From the NCBI GenBank assembly GCA_964441775.1, contig CAYTVL010000003.1, positions 1 to 64,000 of the forward strand: a DNA stretch of 64,000 nt, written 5' to 3'. This document shows, one piece after another, positions 22,101-30,766 of this stretch. Below the pieces are notes generated by a model. It was not told the origin of the DNA. It saw nothing but the letters and a program-made list of their open reading frames with translations, and made no database searches. The stretch is from SYOC01 sp964441775 (lineage in GTDB: Bacteria; Desulfobacterota; Binatia; Bin18). Position 1 is the stretch's first letter, and every line of letters starts with the position of its first letter. A program made the translations under genes and the position numbers.

Positions 22101-24266
22101 ATGGTCAGCAAAGCGGCGTTGTCTCCAAGCTCTGAAACGTACCGCACCAACGGCGGTATCCTTGTTCATCGTCAGATCGAGAGCATTCCCGTCAATGGGG
22201 CCATTGAGCCGGTCATCGACGCGCTCGATAGCCAGCGGGGCGTGTTGCTCGCGTCTAGTTACGAATACCCGGGGCGTTACACCCGTTGGGACATGGGATT
22301 TTGCAATCCTCCGCTCGCCCTCGTGTCGCGCGGCCGTCAATTCCGTTTCTCAGCACTCAATGCGCGGGGTCGCGTGCTGCTGCCCGCGATTGCCAACGCC
22401 GTGGGTAACCTTCCCGCTGTGCTCGAATCGGCAACGCGGGAAGATACACTCTCGGGCCTCATTGCGACGCCTGAAGGACGCTTCCCCGAGGAGCAACGCA
22501 GTAAACAACCGTCCATCTTTTCAGTTTTGCGTGCGGTGATTGATCTCTTCGCCAGCTCCGAAGACCCACACCTTGGCTTCTACGGCGCGTTCGGCTACGA
22601 CCTCGCCTTACAGTTCGAGCCGTTGCGTCTGCGGCTCGAACGGCCAACGGATCAGCGCGACTTGGTGCTGTACATCCCAGATGAACTCACTGTCATCGAC
22701 CATCGGCGTGAACAAGCACTCCGATACCGTTATGAGTTTGAAGTACAGGGCGCTTCAACTCAGGCCGTGCCTCGTGCAGGCGAAGCGCAGCCCTATGTCG
22801 GCGCGGAACAGGTGAAACGGTCGTGCGATCATGAACCGGGCGAATATGCCGCAGGCGTGCGCGTAGCCCGCGAGGCGTTTAAACGCGGCGATTTGTTTGA
22901 AGTGGTGCCCGGACAAACCCTCTTCGAGCCGTGCCCCGCCGCGCCATCGGAACTGTTTCGCCGCTTGCGCGAACGCAACCCGGCGCCGTACGGGTTCCTC
23001 ATCAATCTCGGTCAATCCGAATACCTGGTCGGCGCTTCCCCGGAAATGTACGTGCGCGTGGATGGAGACCGTGTAGAAACCTGTCCGATCTCCGGCACCA
23101 TCGCACGCGGGACAGACCCAATCAGCGACGCCGCGCAAATTTTGCAACTGCTCAACTCGACCAAGGACGAGTCGGAACTCACCATGTGCACCGATGTGGA
23201 CCGTAACGACAAGTCACGCATCTGCAAACCCGGCAGCGTGCGTGTGATCGGGCGGCGGCAGATCGAGATGTACTCTCGGTTGATCCATACGGTTGACCAT
23301 GTTGAAGGACACCTACGGGAAGAGTTTGACGCGTTAGACGCCTTTTTGGCGCATACGTGGGCGGTCACCGTCACCGGCGCACCAAAAGTCTGGGCCATGC
23401 AGTTCATCGAAGATCACGAGAAGTCGTGCCGCGCATGGTACGGCGGCGCTATTGGACTGATTGGCTTTGACGGCAACATGAACACGGGACTGACGCTGCG
23501 CACCATTCGCATTAAAGACGGCGTGGCGCAGGTGCGCGTCGGCGCCACCTTGCTGTACGATTCTGATCCGGACGAAGAAGAACGCGAGACCCGTTTAAAA
23601 GCCGCGGCGTTTGTTGACGCGATCCGGCGACCACGTGGCGCGGCGGTCGAAACCAAAACAGCGACAATGCAACCCGGACAAGGGAAACGCATTCTCCTGG
23701 TTGATCATCAAGACTCATTCGTCCACACGTTAGCAAACTATCTGCGCCAGACCGGGGCGGACGTGATTACGCTCCGCGCGGGATTTCCTGAAGAAGAGCT
23801 GGAGAGATTACAGCCCGATCTTGTGGTGCTGTCGCCAGGCCCAGGCTCGCCCAGTGATTTCAACGTCTCCGGCACGCTAACGGCAGTACTCAACCGCCAG
23901 CTTCCGGTGTTCGGTGTGTGTCTCGGGCTGCAGGGGATGGTTGAACATTTCGGCGGCGCGCTCGCTGTTCTCGATTACCCGATGCACGGCAAACCTGCGC
24001 ACATTCGCGTGGGTGGCGGTCATTTATTCAACGGGCTCCCTCAGGAGTTCACCGCAGCCCGTTATCATTCTCTCTACGCTGTCAAAGAGAAACTCCCTGC
24101 GGAACTGCGGGTAACGGCGGAAAGCAGCGATGGCGTGATTATGGCGATCGAGCACGCCAGTCTTCTGCTCGCCGCCGTGCAGTTTCATCCCGAGTCCATT
24201 CTCACATTGGAGGATGACATGGGCTTACGACTGATTCGGAATGTGGTGGCTTGTCTGTGCCGTTAA
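22101..24266 (+). CDS. trpE: Anthranilate synthase, fused TrpE-TrpG
   Basis: 721 residues. The N-terminal and chorismate-binding part (about 1-510) holds the family signatures: GAFGYDLALQFE, PAPYGFLINL, GASPEMYVRV, PISGTIARG, DRNDKSRICKPGSV and HTWAVTVTGAPK. From about residue 530 follows a class I glutamine amidotransferase: ILLVDHQDSFVHTLANYL, the nucleophile loop GVCLGLQG and the His-Glu pair in FHPES. The enzyme makes anthranilate from chorismate and glutamine, the first step of tryptophan synthesis. Fused forms are known from rhizobia and others. The ATG follows GGAGG. It is controlled by the attenuator directly upstream; no other trp genes are in the window. Confidence 0.93.
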   Translation: MVSKAALSPSSETYRTNGGILVHRQIESIPVNGAIEPVIDALDSQRGVLLASSYEYPGRYTRWDMGFCNPPLALVSRGRQFRFSALNARGRVLLPAIANAVGNLPAVLESATREDTLSGLIATPEGRFPEEQRSKQPSIFSVLRAVIDLFASSEDPHLGFYGAFGYDLALQFEPLRLRLERPTDQRDLVLYIPDELTVIDHRREQALRYRYEFEVQGASTQAVPRAGEAQPYVGAEQVKRSCDHEPGEYAAGVRVAREAFKRGDLFEVVPGQTLFEPCPAAPSELFRRLRERNPAPYGFLINLGQSEYLVGASPEMYVRVDGDRVETCPISGTIARGTDPISDAAQILQLLNSTKDESELTMCTDVDRNDKSRICKPGSVRVIGRRQIEMYSRLIHTVDHVEGHLREEFDALDAFLAHTWAVTVTGAPKVWAMQFIEDHEKSCRAWYGGAIGLIGFDGNMNTGLTLRTIRIKDGVAQVRVGATLLYDSDPDEEERETRLKAAAFVDAIRRPRGAAVETKTATMQPGQGKRILLVDHQDSFVHTLANYLRQTGADVITLRAGFPEEELERLQPDLVVLSPGPGSPSDFNVSGTLTAVLNRQLPVFGVCLGLQGMVEHFGGALAVLDYPMHGKPAHIRVGGGHLFNGLPQEFTAARYHSLYAVKEKLPAELRVTAESSDGVIMAIEHASLLLAAVQFHPESILTLEDDMGLRLIRNVVACLCR

Positions 24267-24311
24267 AGAGAGAGGGTTGCAAGCATGCTATGGGCATGCC
24301 ACAGTCAACGT

Positions 24312-24545
24312 ATGGCAAATCTCCAAGTCAAGAATGTTCCCGAGGCGCTGCACAAACGTTTACGGCTCTGTGCGCGCAAGCGTAACTGTACCCTCAGCGA
24401 CTTCGTACTGGAAGCTCTGAAACGAGAGCTCGCTCGTAGCGCATTTCACGAACGGCTCAAAAAACGCCCGCCTGTCGATCTTGGAGCATCGGCAACTTTG
24501 CCGCTGGAGGAGGAGCGACGTGAGCGCGAACAAGAACTTGAATGA
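24312..24545 (+). CDS. VapB/FitA-like antitoxin
   Basis: 77 residues. The N-terminus MANLQVKNVPEALHKRLRL is the ribbon-helix-helix signature of FitA/VapB antitoxins, followed by a helix (LSDFVLEALKREL) and a flexible acidic tail for toxin binding. The stop overlaps the start of the PIN toxin by four bases. It should bind its own promoter and neutralise VapC. An upstream ATG (24285) adds nine unlike residues. Confidence 0.8.
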   Translation: MANLQVKNVPEALHKRLRLCARKRNCTLSDFVLEALKRELARSAFHERLKKRPPVDLGASATLPLEEERREREQELE

Positions 24546-24943
24546 CACAATACGTGGTCGATGCTTCGGCAGCGGTTGAATATCTTCTCCAAACCAAATT
24601 AGGCCTGAAGCTTGCTGACGTCATCGAAGATGCTTTCCTCGTCGCGCCAGCGCTTCTTGACGTTGAAGTGCTCTCCGTTCTCCGTCGTTCCGTGCTCCAC
24701 GGAAAACTTGAAGAACAACGCGCGCTGTTGGCATTGGAAGATCTCGTGGAGTGGGAAGTGGATCGAATCAGCCACGAGCATCTCATCCAAGAAGCTTGGC
24801 GACATCGTCATAACGTGAGCGCCTATGATGCTTTTTACGTTGCTGTCGCTCGTCTTTACAGAAGACCGCTACTCACCGCGGACGGACCACTGGCAAGGGC
24901 TCCAGCTCTCGGTATAGCTGTTCAGAATATTCGGTTGGACTAA
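24542..24943 (+). CDS. vapC: VapC-like PIN-domain toxin
   Basis: 133 residues, typical PIN length. The acidic residues of the active site can be placed: Asp7 in YVVDASAAVEYLL, Glu in LLDVEVLSVLRR (about 42), Asp in SAYDAFYVAVA (about 96) and Asp in LLTADGPLARA (about 114). PIN toxins cut RNA, often initiator tRNA. With the upstream RHH gene it forms a type II toxin-antitoxin pair. The region is likely autoregulated by the VapBC complex. Confidence 0.85.
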   Translation: MTQYVVDASAAVEYLLQTKLGLKLADVIEDAFLVAPALLDVEVLSVLRRSVLHGKLEEQRALLALEDLVEWEVDRISHEHLIQEAWRHRHNVSAYDAFYVAVARLYRRPLLTADGPLARAPALGIAVQNIRLD

Positions 24944-25012
24944 GTGTGCGGCGGGGCTTGTCGTCGCGCTTAGTTATCGCGTCTCAAAGTGCGACGTGCT
25001 AAAGAGACTCCG

Positions 25013-26985
25013 ATGGAATCTCTCAGCATCGAGCGCAAGCTGACCACGATTCTGCATGCCGATGTGGCAGGCTACAGCCGCCTCATGGGCATTGATGAGG
25101 TGGGCACGCTGCGCACCCTCACGGCCCACCGGCACCTCACCGATGCGCTCATCCACCAGCATCATGGCCGCGTCGTAGGCTCGGCGGGGACAGCATCCTG
25201 GCCGAATTTGCCAGCGTGGTGGAAGCCGTACAATGCGCGGTCGAAATCCAGCAGACACTGAGGGACAAGAACAACGAGTTTCCGCCCGAGCAGCGGATGG
25301 AGTTTCGTATCGGTCTCAATCTGGGCGACGTGATGGTCGAGGGCGAACAGATTTATGGTGACGGCGTCAACATCGCGGCACGGCTGGAGAGTCTGGCTGA
25401 GCCCGGCGGCATTAACATCGCTGGAACCGTGTACGACCAGGTCAAGAACAAACTGGCGCTTCACTATGAGGACCTCGGTGAGCAACGGGTGAAGAACATC
25501 GCCGAGCCGGTGCGGGTGTACCGGGTGGTGCTGGAGGAGACAGAAAAGCAAAAATCAAAAGGCAAAGGGCAAAAGCCTGTCCTGAACGTAGTCGAAGGGG
25601 CAAAAGGTGAAAACCCAGAGAGTTCAACGTTCCAGGTGCAAGGGGCAAAGAAAAATAGGATGCGCCCTGCGCTCAAGGTGGCGTTGGTTGGGCTTGTGCT
25701 GGTCGCGGCAGCACTCCTTGTCCTCCGGTATTTCTCTCTTCCAACTCCTAACACCCAACCCCTATCACCCAGCACCCAGGCAGCGCCAGCGACATTAGCC
25801 CTGCCCGACAAGCCCTCCCTAGCCGTGCTGCCTTTCATCAATATGAGCGGCGACCCGGAGCAGGAGTATTTCAGCGACGGGATCACCGAAGACCTGACTT
25901 CCGATCTCTCCAAGATCTCCAGTCTCTTTGTCATCGCTCGCAACTCGGCGTTTTCCTACAAAGGGAAATCGCCCAAAGTACAGGAGGTAGGCAAAGAGCT
26001 GGGCGTGCGGTACGTGTTGGAAGGCAGCATACGCAAAGTGGGGGACCAAGTGCGCATCACCGCGCAGTTAATCGACGCCGCCACGGGCGGGCATTTATGG
26101 GCGGAACACTATGATCGACCGCTGAAAGACATTTTCGCCTTACAAGATGAGATTCGACAGAAGATCGTGCTGGCGCTAAAGATTCAACTGACGAAGGAGG
26201 AACAAGATCGTTTCAAAAATGCTCCCACTGAAAATCTTGAAGTCTATGACTACTATCTGCGCGGGTGGCAGGCTTATAACGTCTTTACAAAGCCAATGCA
26301 TGCGCAAGCGCGGGCCTTGTTTGAAAAGGCCATCGAGCTCGATCCGCTCTATGCCGCAGCCTATGCCTCCTTAAGTTCCACCTACATTCGGGAATGGGGG
26401 TCTCAATGGAGCAACGCTCCCGCGACTTTAGAGCAAGCCTTGGCTCTCGCGCAGAAAGCCGTCGCCCTGGATGATTCCCTCGCGCAAGCTCACCAGATGT
26501 TAGGTCGAGTTTACTCTTGGAAAAAACAGTACGAACAGGCCGCTGCTGAGGGGGAGCGGGCGGTCGCCCTCGCTCCCAATTCGGCTGACAGTTACGCCAA
26601 TTTAGGGCAGATTTTGAATTTTAATGGAGAGCCGGAAAAAGCGATGGTCTTGCTTGAAAAAGCCATGCGCTTGAATCCTCACGTTCCTGCTATCTATTTC
26701 TACAACTTCGGCGTTTCCTGCTACTTGTCACGACAATATGAAAAGGCAATCAGCGCCTTGCAAGCGGCTCTCGCCCGCAGCCTCGAGTTCCAGCCTGTCC
26801 ACCTCGTACTCGCCGCCACATATATGGAAGTGGGCCGCGAGCAGGAAGCGCAAGCGGAAGTGACGGAGGTCTTGCGACTCAACCCGACTTTCTCTCTGGA
26901 GGTGAATAGATCGAGGCTGCCGTTTAAGGACCCTCTGACTCTGGAGCGCTATTTGACGGCTCTTCGCAAGGCAGGGCTGAAGTAA
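25013..26985 (+). pseudogene. Class III cyclase - TPR protein, broken by a -1 frameshift
   Basis: Two overlapping frames join into one family member. Frame one (from ATG 25013) reads ERKLTTILHADVAGYSRLM ... HHGRVVGSAG and then runs into unlike sequence; frame two continues exactly with GDSILAEFASVVEAVQCAVEIQ. They meet in the G4 run at 25186-25189, where one G seems to be missing. Beyond the cyclase domain come a repeat-like linker (KSKGKGQKPVLNVVEGAKGE), a TM helix (VALVGLVLVAAALLVL), a TolB-like/FlgO-type domain (LAVLPFINMSGDPEQEYFSDGITEDL) and C-terminal TPRs. Either a recent inactivation, an assembly error, or programmed frameshifting. The intact part from GTG 25216 would lack the first metal Asp. 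Confidence 0.75.
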
Positions 26986-26997
26986 ATAACGCAACCG

Positions 26998-27024
26998 TGT
27001 AACCTTTTGCCCTCCGCAAACGTG
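26998..27024 (+). promoter_or_regulatory. Possible ECF41-type promoter
   Basis: TGTAACC (26998-27004), exactly 16 bases, then CGTG (27021-27024). The known ECF41 target site is TGTCACA-N16-CGTC; five of seven and three of four bases match with the exact spacing. It lies directly upstream of the FAD oxidoreductase gene whose operon ends in an ECF41 sigma gene. Confidence 0.45.
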
Positions 27025-27045
27025 ATAGCAGCAGGAGGAAAAAGA

Positions 27046-28350
27046 ATGTCGCATACACGACCGGCGGATGTTGTTGTTATCGGCGGCGGACTCGCGGGAC
27101 TCACTGCCGCGACATACCTGGCTCGGGCTGGACGAAAGGTCACACTGTTTGAGAAAGCCCGAGACCTCGGTGGCCGAGCAATAACGGTCACCAAGAGTGA
27201 CTTTCATTTTAACCTTGGTCCGCATGCTCTCTACCGGGGTGGAGCAGGCATCCAAATTCTGCGAGAACTGGGCATAGCCTTTACTGGTCGCCCTCCAACT
27301 GTATCCAACGGCTATGCGTTCGATCATGGACAACTCCATACGTTCCCAGGCGGGTTTGTTTCGCTGCTGACCACTGGCCTCCTGCGTTGGTCCGAGAAAA
27401 TTGAGATGGCGCGACTGATGGGGACGCTTCCCAAAATTGACGCCACCTCACTCCACCATCTCACCGTGCAAGCCTGGCTTGAACGCATGACCCGGTCAGC
27501 AAAAATCCGTCAACTATTGTCAGCGTTTATTCGCGTCTCGACGTATGCGAATGCTCCAGAGCGGCAGAGCGCCGGTGTGGCGTTACACCAGACCCAACTG
27601 GCTCTAACGAAAAGCGTCCTGTATCTCGACGGAGGATGGCAAACGTTAACGGATGGCCTCCGCGCGAGCGCCGAGTCGGCTGGGGTCCGCATTGCAACCG
27701 GACAGAAAATCACTACTGTCGAGCATGACACGATCGTGCACGGTGTGAGAATAGCCGACGGCTCGTTTCTTCCCGCCTCTGCGGTCATCCTCACCGGCAG
27801 CCCTGAAGATGCCCTCGCTCTGCTTCCAGGCATAGATACGCCGCTTCATGCGTGGGCGAAAACAGCATTGCCAATCAAAGCGGCCTGTCTCGATGTCGGA
27901 CTTGCACGCTTGCCGCGACCACACGCCTTGTTTGCGCTTGGCGTCGACCAGCCGCTCTACTTTTCCGTGCATTCAGCAGCGGCGCAATTAGCGCCGCGCG
28001 ACAGGGCAGTCATTCAGGTGGCCAAATATCTGGACCCCATGCAGGCGAGCGACCTCAAAACGGACGAGGGCGAACTTGAACAACTGCTTGACCTCATGCA
28101 ACCTGGCTGGCGAGAGGTCATGGTCGAACGTAGATTTCTACCACGTTTAACAGTTTATCATGCGCTGCCTACGGCTTCCGGCGGAGGTTTTGCAAGTCGC
28201 CCGGGCGCCGAAGCAACCGGAGTGGAAAATCTCTTTCTTGCCGGTGATTGGATTGGCTCGGAAGGGCTTTTGGTGGACGCCAGTTTAGCCAGCGCGAAAC
28301 GAGCGGCGCAGCAAATCATCCAAGATGAAACCCTGCGCACGGCAGCGTAA
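27046..28350 (+). CDS. FAD-dependent oxidoreductase (phytoene-desaturase/amine-oxidase-like)
   Basis: 434 residues. The Rossmann motif is VVVIGGGLAGLTAATYLARAG followed by LFEKARDLGGRA (FAD binding; residues about 7-45), and the C-terminal FAD segment is NLFLAGDWIGSEGLLVDAS (about 398-416). The middle (VALHQTQLALTKSVLYLDGGWQTL) matches flavin desaturases of the NAD(P)-binding_8 type. It likely oxidises a hydrophobic substrate, unknown which. ATG 27046 follows AGGAGG. Oxidoreductases are among the usual neighbours and targets of ECF41 sigma factors, which fits the sigma gene two genes downstream. Confidence 0.8.
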   Translation: MSHTRPADVVVIGGGLAGLTAATYLARAGRKVTLFEKARDLGGRAITVTKSDFHFNLGPHALYRGGAGIQILRELGIAFTGRPPTVSNGYAFDHGQLHTFPGGFVSLLTTGLLRWSEKIEMARLMGTLPKIDATSLHHLTVQAWLERMTRSAKIRQLLSAFIRVSTYANAPERQSAGVALHQTQLALTKSVLYLDGGWQTLTDGLRASAESAGVRIATGQKITTVEHDTIVHGVRIADGSFLPASAVILTGSPEDALALLPGIDTPLHAWAKTALPIKAACLDVGLARLPRPHALFALGVDQPLYFSVHSAAAQLAPRDRAVIQVAKYLDPMQASDLKTDEGELEQLLDLMQPGWREVMVERRFLPRLTVYHALPTASGGGFASRPGAEATGVENLFLAGDWIGSEGLLVDASLASAKRAAQQIIQDETLRTAA

Positions 28351-28422
28351 GAACGGCGCCAGCGCTCGGGGCTTGCATTACCTCTTGCCCTCTCCCAAAG
28401 TGACCAGTGAAAGGAGAAGCCT

Positions 28423-28794
28423 ATGCTTCCGATCCGAGGTCTGTACGAAGTCGCATTGAAGGTCAAACACCTCCCTACCGCTGAGGCTTTCTATCGTAAC
28501 GTGCTTGGTCTGCAAGTCGGGCTTCGTGACGAAAAAAGGAACTGGGTGTTTCTGCGCGTCGGCGGCGACGCCGGCATGATCGTCTTGCAAGAGGAACAAG
28601 GGCAGTGGCCGATCCAACACGCCGCATTCACTGTGGACGAGCAAGGCATGGAGGACGCCATCAAACGACTGCAAGAACATGGTGTGAAGCTCGATGGACC
28701 CTACATCCATGAGTGGATGCCCGCCAAATCGCTTTATTTTGCAGACCCCGATGGCAACGATCTGGAACTGTGCGCCCCGTTGAAAAGAAGCTGA
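28423..28794 (+). CDS. VOC/glyoxalase-family protein
   Basis: 123 residues with two beta-alpha-beta-beta-beta modules. The first has YEVALKVKHLPTAEAFYRNVLGLQV; the second has HAAFTVDEQGMEDAIKRLQEHGV and the typical ending SLYFADPDGNDLELCAP, where the Glu is a metal ligand. The first-module His position is not obvious (VALKVK), so metal binding is uncertain. Members include glyoxalases, dioxygenases and resistance proteins. Good AAAGGAG before ATG. It sits between the oxidoreductase and the sigma gene on one strand. Confidence 0.8.
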   Translation: MLPIRGLYEVALKVKHLPTAEAFYRNVLGLQVGLRDEKRNWVFLRVGGDAGMIVLQEEQGQWPIQHAAFTVDEQGMEDAIKRLQEHGVKLDGPYIHEWMPAKSLYFADPDGNDLELCAPLKRS

Positions 28795-28803
28795 AGAACG
28801 CAA

Positions 28804-29751
28804 TTGACCACTCTCGCCGCCTCTTTCACCGAAACCCTTTTCACCGAGCACAGAGCCTTTTTGTGGGGCCTGTGTTATCGCCTCACTGGCAGTGCAGCCG
28901 ACGCTGAAGATCTGGTCCAAGAAACGTTTATTCGCGCGATGGAGCGCCCCCCGGCGCGGACGGAAGAACCGTGGCGTCCGTGGCTCGTGCGCGTGGCGCT
29001 CAATTTGGGACGTGACTTCTTACGTCGCCGCAAACGCCGCGCCTACATCGGTCCCTGGCTCCCTTCTCCTATTGATACTGGCGATGAGGCAGCTCCTCCC
29101 TCCCACGAACCTACTCTTATCGGGAGCATGACCACGGAGGGGCGTTACGACTTATTGGAAAGCGTTTCGCTCGCTTTTCTTATTGCTCTGGAAGCCCTGA
29201 CCCCACAGCAGCGCGCTATTCTTCTCTTGCGAGACGTCTTTGACTATTCCGTGCGGGAAACGGCTGAAGCGCTGGACCTCTCGGAAGCCAACGTCAAAAC
29301 CACGCTGCATCGCGCACGGCGAGCTATGCGTGCATATGATCAGGCTCGCTGTATCCCAACGCGCACGCTGCAAGAGCGAACCCGGCACGCACTTGAACAA
29401 TTTTTACATTGTTTATTCACACGTGATATCGCTAAGCTTGAATCCCTGCTCGCCGCCGACGTCCGATTGATAAGTGACGGCGGCGGAGAATTTCGTGCGG
29501 CCCTTAGACCTATCATTGGCCGTGACAAAGTCGTTCGGTTTTATCGTAAATTTGTGGAACACGTCCGTCCGATTGCTCAGACTACCGTGCACATGCTCAA
29601 TGGCTTACCTACACTCGTCATCGAATTTGCGGATCCTCCGACGCGTGAAGCGCCCTTCATCGTCCACCAATCTCCTCTCGGCTCGGATGGGCGGATTACC
29701 GCCATTTATGCGGTTCTTGCTTCGCACAAACTCGGTGCGCTTCGCTTCTAG
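28804..29751 (+). CDS. ECF41-family sigma factor with SnoaL-like C-terminal domain
   Basis: 315 residues starting at TTG 28804 (no ATG is available upstream; ribosome site weak). Sigma region 2 (FLWGLCYRLTGSAADAEDLVQETFIRA), region 4 (LTPQQRAILLLRDVFDYSVRETAEALDLSEANVKTTLHRARR), and a SnoaL-like domain from about residue 200. The group's marks are visible: PWLPSP between regions 2 and 4 (WLPEP in relatives), DGGGEF, GRDKVVRF and NGLPTLV. In ECF41 sigma factors the extension acts as an attached regulator, and no separate anti-sigma gene is expected; none is found here. Confidence 0.85.
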   Translation: MTTLAASFTETLFTEHRAFLWGLCYRLTGSAADAEDLVQETFIRAMERPPARTEEPWRPWLVRVALNLGRDFLRRRKRRAYIGPWLPSPIDTGDEAAPPSHEPTLIGSMTTEGRYDLLESVSLAFLIALEALTPQQRAILLLRDVFDYSVRETAEALDLSEANVKTTLHRARRAMRAYDQARCIPTRTLQERTRHALEQFLHCLFTRDIAKLESLLAADVRLISDGGGEFRAALRPIIGRDKVVRFYRKFVEHVRPIAQTTVHMLNGLPTLVIEFADPPTREAPFIVHQSPLGSDGRITAIYAVLASHKLGALRF

Positions 29752-29827
29752 CTCACCTCGTGTTCCTTTGACTTCCCCGCCGTGTTCGGCTAGCTTCTTT
29801 CTGCCCTGAAGTGAGGTAAAAATTTCC

Positions 29828-30409
29828 ATGTCGCGCGCAGACGAAATCCTATCCTTCTGGTTCGGACAATTGCACGACAACGAGCAATATTACGACGAAC
29901 GACGGCGTCTATGGTTCGCATCAGACGCAGCTATCGACGAGACGATCAAGGCTCGCTTCTTAAAAGATTATGAACAAGCAGTGAGTCAACAACCGACGGA
30001 CTGGCGAACCACTCCGCGCACGGCTCTCGCGTTGATCCTGCTCTACGACCAGTTTCCTCGCAACATGTTTCGCGGCGATCCGCGTGCGTTCGCCACCGAT
30101 GCGCTTGCACGCGAAGTGACCCAGTCTCTGCTCGACACATCTGGAGATACCCAACTACGACCGATTGAGCGCATGTTCGTCTACATGCCCCTCATGCACA
30201 GCGAAGATGTCACCCATCAACAACAATCGGTAGCGCTTTTCCGACAGTTGGCTCAGGATGATCCTCGTGTCAACTCAGTCTCCTACGCAGAAAGACATTT
30301 GGAAATCATCGAGCACTTCGGTCGTTTTCCACACCGTAATGCCGTACTGGGGCGCACTTCAACATCCGAAGAAATTGCCTTTCTCAACCAACCAGGTTCT
30401 TCGTTTTAA
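29828..30409 (+). CDS. DUF924 family protein
   Basis: 193 residues, the full family length. Starts with ADEILSFWFGQL and contains TALALILLYDQFPRNMFRG (about residues 61-79), the most conserved part of the family, then YMPLMHSEDVTHQQQSV and HLEIIEHFGRFPHRNAVLGR. The family is all-helical, TPR-like, of unknown function. GAGGTAAAAATTTCC before ATG is a plausible ribosome site. Probably a separate gene downstream of the sigma factor. Confidence 0.85.
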   Translation: MSRADEILSFWFGQLHDNEQYYDERRRLWFASDAAIDETIKARFLKDYEQAVSQQPTDWRTTPRTALALILLYDQFPRNMFRGDPRAFATDALAREVTQSLLDTSGDTQLRPIERMFVYMPLMHSEDVTHQQQSVALFRQLAQDDPRVNSVSYAERHLEIIEHFGRFPHRNAVLGRTSTSEEIAFLNQPGSSF

Positions 30410-30422
30410 TCGGATGAATCCA

Positions 30423-30456
30423 CCCTAACGCGGCCTCTGCTCACTGCTGGTTAGGG
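30423..30456. terminator. Hairpin between convergent genes
   Basis: CCCTAAC (30423-30429) pairs with GTTAGGG (30450-30456), covering the stop codon of the small membrane gene. No T-run, so only a weak terminator candidate. Confidence 0.3.
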
Positions 30457-30663
30457 GGACGTAGCGCGCCACGCGGTGGCGGCGACGCGCAAGACTGAAG
30501 GGTATAACCACACCCAGCCCACGCCTACCACAAGCAGGACGGCGAGTCCCAGGAGACCATTGCGGACCATGTAGCGCAGCGGTCTGCGCACGACCCGTCG
30601 TTCGGTCTGGACGCCCAGTAAATAGCCTAACCGCTGATGAGACTGGAGATCGTTGAGCAACAT
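30451..30663 (-). CDS. Small single-pass membrane protein
   Basis: 70 residues from ATG 30663, well placed behind GGGAGG. The first 35 residues are polar and basic (RRVVRRPLRYMVRN), then one TM helix (GLLGLAVLLVVGVGWVWLYP), then a short tail. A longer open frame exists upstream but has no ribosome site and overlaps the TIR-WD40 gene. Located 104 bases downstream of that gene on the same strand; it may be a membrane partner, but nothing shows this directly. Confidence 0.45.
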   Translation of the reverse strand: MLLNDLQSHQRLGYLLGVQTERRVVRRPLRYMVRNGLLGLAVLLVVGVGWVWLYPSVLRVAATAWRATSP

Positions 30664-30766
30664 CCGACACCTCCCTACATCCTCACCTTTCCCTTCAAGA
30701 GGGCGTGTGTTTTCGAAGATAGCAGAAAAAACCCGCGACGTCTGGAGCCCATGACCACGGAGGTAG

